Source: Granulosicoccus sp965214025
GTDB taxonomy: Bacteria; Pseudomonadota; Gammaproteobacteria; Granulosicoccales; Granulosicoccaceae
NCBI GenBank assembly: GCA_965214025.1
Contig: CBDCAW010000094.1
Coordinates: forward strand, 62,001 to 126,000
Length of the DNA stretch: 64,000 nt
Direction of reading: 5' to 3'
The position numbers and the translations under genes were made by a program. Positions 61,319-64,000 of the stretch are shown here, one piece after another; position 1 is the first letter of the stretch; each line of letters opens with the position of its first letter. Below the pieces are notes generated by a model that was not told the DNA's origin, did not search any database, and saw only the letters and a program-made list of their open reading frames with translations.

Positions 61319-62536
61319 GTGGATAAAATTCAAACGACAGACCGGACGCTGAGTCCGGCAGAACTCGGGCAGTGTCTCGGTACCGCGTTGGCAACCGCTG
61401 CAGATGCCATGGCGTTGCTGGATCGACGATCCGGCCGCCTGCTCTGGTGTTCGGATGTGTTCGCTCGAGAGTTCGCCGATGCACGTATCGGCGATGAATG
61501 GAGTCCCTGGTCTGCGGCCTTGGCCGGGCAGTGTCAGTCAAAGGACGCTCCACATCTCGTTCAAACGCACACGCGTTGGCTGGACAGTCAGGAAACGCTT
61601 TCAGAGGCAGGTTCGGCAAGCATGGCTGAACCACTGATCCAGGCCATCGGCTCTACCGGTCAACAGCTCACGCTCAGTTCGCAGAAAGTGAGTGAGCGCT
61701 GCAGCCTGGTGCGCAGTTGGCCACCGGGCACTCCGGCCCGGCAACTTCACCAGTATCTGCAGGCGCGCAATGATCTGCTGGTCACCGCCAGTACGCTATC
61801 GGTCGATGAGATGGCGACAACGCTCGCGCACGAGATCAATCAGCCCGTCGGCACGATCGTCAATCTGCTGCAGGGCGTCAAAGCGCGGCTGCGTCGCCAT
61901 AAGCAGGCGCCGGGTGCGCTCGACAAGTCGCAGCTGCGGCGGGAGCCGCAGGTTGGCGGTGATATCGATGGGGCACTGGACAAGGCTCTCGACCAGGCAC
62001 GGTTCATGGCCAGTATCGTCAGTCGGATTCGTGACTTCACGCAGGAACGTCGCCCCAGCATGCAGCAACACGACGTATCGACGTTGATTCAAGAGGCACT
62101 GGGGCTTCTGGACTGGCTCCTATCGACCCAGGCCTGCCGGTTGAAGTTCATGCGACCAAGCCAGCCCGCTCGGGTCGTCTGCGATGCCACGCTTTTCCAG
62201 CAAGTGATCATCAATCTGGTGCGCAACGCGATCGAGGCGATGCACGACACGCCCGTCGCGGAACGGATTCTGACTGTCGGCATCGAGTCGGTGGCCGGAG
62301 AGGTGCGTATCGCGATCAGTGACCGAGGTCATGGCCTTGCGGATGGGCCTGAAAACCTGTTCGTGCCGTTCGCGACGCGCAAGCCCAAAGGCATGGGTGT
62401 GGGGCTCAACATCTGCCGCTCGTTCATCGAGCTGCATCAGGGACGGCTGTGGCTGACGCCGAATTCGAATGCAGGTTGCACGGCTCGGGTGAGCCTGCCA
62501 GTCGCGCAATACAACTCGGAGGTGCATGAAGCATGA
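61319..62536 (+). CDS. Soluble sensor histidine kinase within the T3SS operon
   Basis: 405 aa from GTG 61319. No signal peptide or membrane helix, so cytoplasmic. N-terminal PAS-like region (MALLDRRSGRLLWCSDVFA), then dimerisation/phosphotransfer H171 in TLAHEINQPVGTIVNLLQG (FixL/NtrB type), N-box VIINLVRNAIEAMHD, D-box SDRGHGL, F-box and G-box FVPFATRKPKGMGVGLNICR. Overlaps the response regulator by ATGA. Soluble PAS kinase plus FixJ-type partner matches the HrpX/HrpY arrangement of Erwinia and Pantoea T3SS control. Confidence 0.9.
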   Translation: MDKIQTTDRTLSPAELGQCLGTALATAADAMALLDRRSGRLLWCSDVFAREFADARIGDEWSPWSAALAGQCQSKDAPHLVQTHTRWLDSQETLSEAGSASMAEPLIQAIGSTGQQLTLSSQKVSERCSLVRSWPPGTPARQLHQYLQARNDLLVTASTLSVDEMATTLAHEINQPVGTIVNLLQGVKARLRRHKQAPGALDKSQLRREPQVGGDIDGALDKALDQARFMASIVSRIRDFTQERRPSMQQHDVSTLIQEALGLLDWLLSTQACRLKFMRPSQPARVVCDATLFQQVIINLVRNAIEAMHDTPVAERILTVGIESVAGEVRIAISDRGHGLADGPENLFVPFATRKPKGMGVGLNICRSFIELHQGRLWLTPNSNAGCTARVSLPVAQYNSEVHEA

Positions 62537-63162
62537 GCAATCCATTGTTAGTGGTTCTCGATGACCACGCAGAGTTTCGTGAATCCACCGCCTGGCTGCT
62601 CGAAGGCATGGGACACGAAGTGCACCACTCGGACGATCACGAACAGATCATCGAGCTTCTGGCCAACGTGCCAGTGGAGCGACCCAGTGCACTGTTGCTG
62701 GATATACGTATGCCACGCATCAGTGGTCTGGAGGTGCACGATCAGTTGTTGAAACGCGCCATCACCGTACCCGTCGTGTACATGACCGCTCACGGAGATG
62801 TGTCATTGGCCGTGAGTGCGATGCGCAAGGGTGCGCTGACATTCCTGGAAAAGCCCCTGGACTTGACGCTTCTCGAGAGTGCCCTGGCGCAGGCGTTGGG
62901 ACGTCACGCGCAGCGCCGCCGTATAGCCGGTCACGAGCGCCCACTGTTCACCGGCGCACGAGAGAAACTGAAGAGCCTGACACCACGCGAGGAGCAGGTT
63001 CTGGATTGCATTATCGATGACAAGCCGAACAAGTTGATAGCGCGGCAATTGAATATCAGTCTAAAGACCGTGGAGATGCATCGCTCACGGCTGATGCACA
63101 AGCTCGGTGCCCGCTCGGCGGCTCAGGTCATGAAGCTGGTGATGAGCCATGAACCAGGCTGA
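62533..63162 (+). CDS. FixJ/NarL-type response regulator within the T3SS operon
   Basis: 209 aa. Receiver acidic pair VVLDDHAEFRES, phosphoacceptor D57 in LLLDIRMPRISGLEV, switch Thr in VVYMTAHGD and Lys in FLEKPLD; LuxR-type HTH with LTPREEQVLDCIIDDKPNKL and LNISLKTVEMHRSRLMHKLG. Closely FixJ-like. It overlaps the kinase gene by 4 nt and sctQ by 14 nt, so it is co-translated with the apparatus. A likely direct or indirect activator of the two T3SS units. Confidence 0.92.
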   Translation: MSNPLLVVLDDHAEFRESTAWLLEGMGHEVHHSDDHEQIIELLANVPVERPSALLLDIRMPRISGLEVHDQLLKRAITVPVVYMTAHGDVSLAVSAMRKGALTFLEKPLDLTLLESALAQALGRHAQRRRIAGHERPLFTGAREKLKSLTPREEQVLDCIIDDKPNKLIARQLNISLKTVEMHRSRLMHKLGARSAAQVMKLVMSHEPG

Positions 63163-64000
63163 TTCCAGGCGTCGCTTCGAGGCGGATGGCCACGTCTTGT
63201 ACATACCTGGCCCATCGCTGTCGAACCCGCAGTTGCAGTGTCTGGAAGATGCCGTTCTGCTCGATGCGGTATCGCCACTGTTGCAGTGTATCGACTACTG
63301 GGCAGGCTTGTCTCTGGACTGGTCGCCCGCTTCTGCACCTGAGGATTCGAAGGCGAGCTCGAGCCGGGAGATCATCGTGACGCTCCGTGCACGCAGGTAC
63401 GCTGACGGATGTGCACTTGAACCCGGGGCTGGGCCCTCGGAGCGGGAAGTGCACGCTCTCGCTGCACTATCGGACGATCGAACCTCGCAAGGAGTTCAGT
63501 TTGCCATTGATGCCTCTCGGCTGGGTGCGATGCGGGAATGGCCGATCGAACTGGATGAGTTCGTCTCTACCCGATGGGCCGAGCGTTCCATGCAGGCATC
63601 GCTGTGTGACGTGGACCTCGGTTCAGGTGATACCGCCAGGCTGGGGCGGGGCGCCTTGCTGGTTCTGCCGGCAAGTTTCGACGAAACGATGCCCGTGAGG
63701 CTGAGTGGTATCGGGTTTGCCGGGCAATCCACGTGGGTGCAAGTCGATTGGCGCAGCGCTGAGCTCAATGCGGCGGCAGCCTGCATGGCCGAGCAGCCGG
63801 CGTCGTCTACCGAGACGCGGGCTTCCGTGACGCTCTGCTCGCCGGTGCGGATGCCGGTTCATGCCTGGATCGGCGGACTCCATCGAGCCGGTCCCTGGCG
63901 GCAACCGTTCGACCTCCTCTCGACCCCACTCGCTGTAACGCTGGGCAGCCGCTCTTGGCATGCCGAGATCGTTCGGCTCGGCGATGGCCTGGGTGCATTG
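63149..64000 (+). CDS. sctQ: T3SS cytoplasmic ring (C-ring/pod) protein SctQ, 3' end outside window
   Basis: Frame open from ATG 63149 to the last base (284 codons, no stop), with its start inside the response-regulator 3' end. Reads MNQADSRRRFEADGHVLYIP, then CLEDAVLLDAVSPLLQCIDY, VDWRSAELNAAAAC, and at the right edge PFDLLSTPLAVTLGSRSW followed by HAEIVRLGDGLGAL. That ending is the beginning of a SpoA/YscQ domain (PLxVxLG...W.AEIVxLGDxLG). Position after N-O-P fits SctQ, and sctR-S-T are expected just beyond the window. Confidence 0.85.
   Translation, partial: MNQADSRRRFEADGHVLYIPGPSLSNPQLQCLEDAVLLDAVSPLLQCIDYWAGLSLDWSPASAPEDSKASSSREIIVTLRARRYADGCALEPGAGPSEREVHALAALSDDRTSQGVQFAIDASRLGAMREWPIELDEFVSTRWAERSMQASLCDVDLGSGDTARLGRGALLVLPASFDETMPVRLSGIGFAGQSTWVQVDWRSAELNAAAACMAEQPASSTETRASVTLCSPVRMPVHAWIGGLHRAGPWRQPFDLLSTPLAVTLGSRSWHAEIVRLGDGLGAL

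Overview
The window comes from a free-living, high-GC gammaproteobacterium. The first gene block (rpoE-rseA-rseB-rseC-mucD-lepA-lepB-DUF4845-rnc), the plsX/fabH block, gacA-uvrC-pgsA with tRNA genes, and a guanidinobutyrase very like that of Pseudomonas all fit a Pseudomonas/Chromatiales-like lineage. The genus cannot be fixed from sequence reading alone; a marine Granulosicoccus-like relative is a guess.

Layout. (1) 1-8958, + strand: envelope-stress module (sigma-E, anti-sigma factor RseA, regulators RseB and RseC, periplasmic protease MucD), then a small thioredoxin-fold protein, lepA, lepB, a DUF4845 membrane protein and rnc. (2) 9290-17824: accessory block between rnc and era, which are normally adjacent. 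It holds a GlxA/AraC-type regulator, an MFS transporter, a small-molecule kinase-like protein, dusC, a 27-bp repeat array, a broken DUF222/HNH endonuclease gene and a hydantoinase/oxoprolinase. (3) 18055-28876: era, recO, a frameshifted DUF455 gene, lpxH, two cyclophilins, cysS, nusB, pgpA, yceD, rpmF, plsX, fabH. (4) 29000-32830: gacA-uvrC-pgsA facing a Gly-Cys-Leu tRNA cluster. (5) 33012-38920: alpha/beta hydrolase, cardiolipin synthase, EEP-family hydrolase, gbuA, a small membrane protein, a Bax-inhibitor-1 family protein and tRNA-Ser. (6) 38933-47306, - strand: an orphan TupA-like binding protein, two probable type III-secreted proteins, two glycosyltransferases and a UDP-galactopyranose-mutase-like flavoprotein. 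(7) 47844-64000: a non-flagellar type III secretion system (T3SS).

The T3SS is arranged as two divergent transcription units. Leftward runs sctU, then a FliO-like gene, then a small periplasmic protein. Rightward runs sctV-C-D-F-I-J-K-L-N-O-P, then a soluble histidine kinase and a FixJ/NarL-type response regulator, then sctQ, which runs off the right edge. Most genes overlap by 4 nt (ATGA). Two leftward genes near tRNA-Ser look like system substrates: a 313-aa protein whose C-terminus matches the SctF candidate (EspA-like filament candidate), and a 647-aa protein with an EExGHxLD putative metal-binding site plus hydrophobic segments.

The most unusual points are the FliO-family gene fused by overlap to sctU, the two-component pair inside the apparatus operon, the paired filament/needle-like proteins, and the EExGH protein. 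Other points worth checking are a single-base frameshift in the DUF455 gene, an internally deleted HNH gene ending in a 27-bp array, two unrelated ten-copy 9-bp arrays (one supplying a stop codon), and a sigma-E-like promoter ahead of rseC-mucD.
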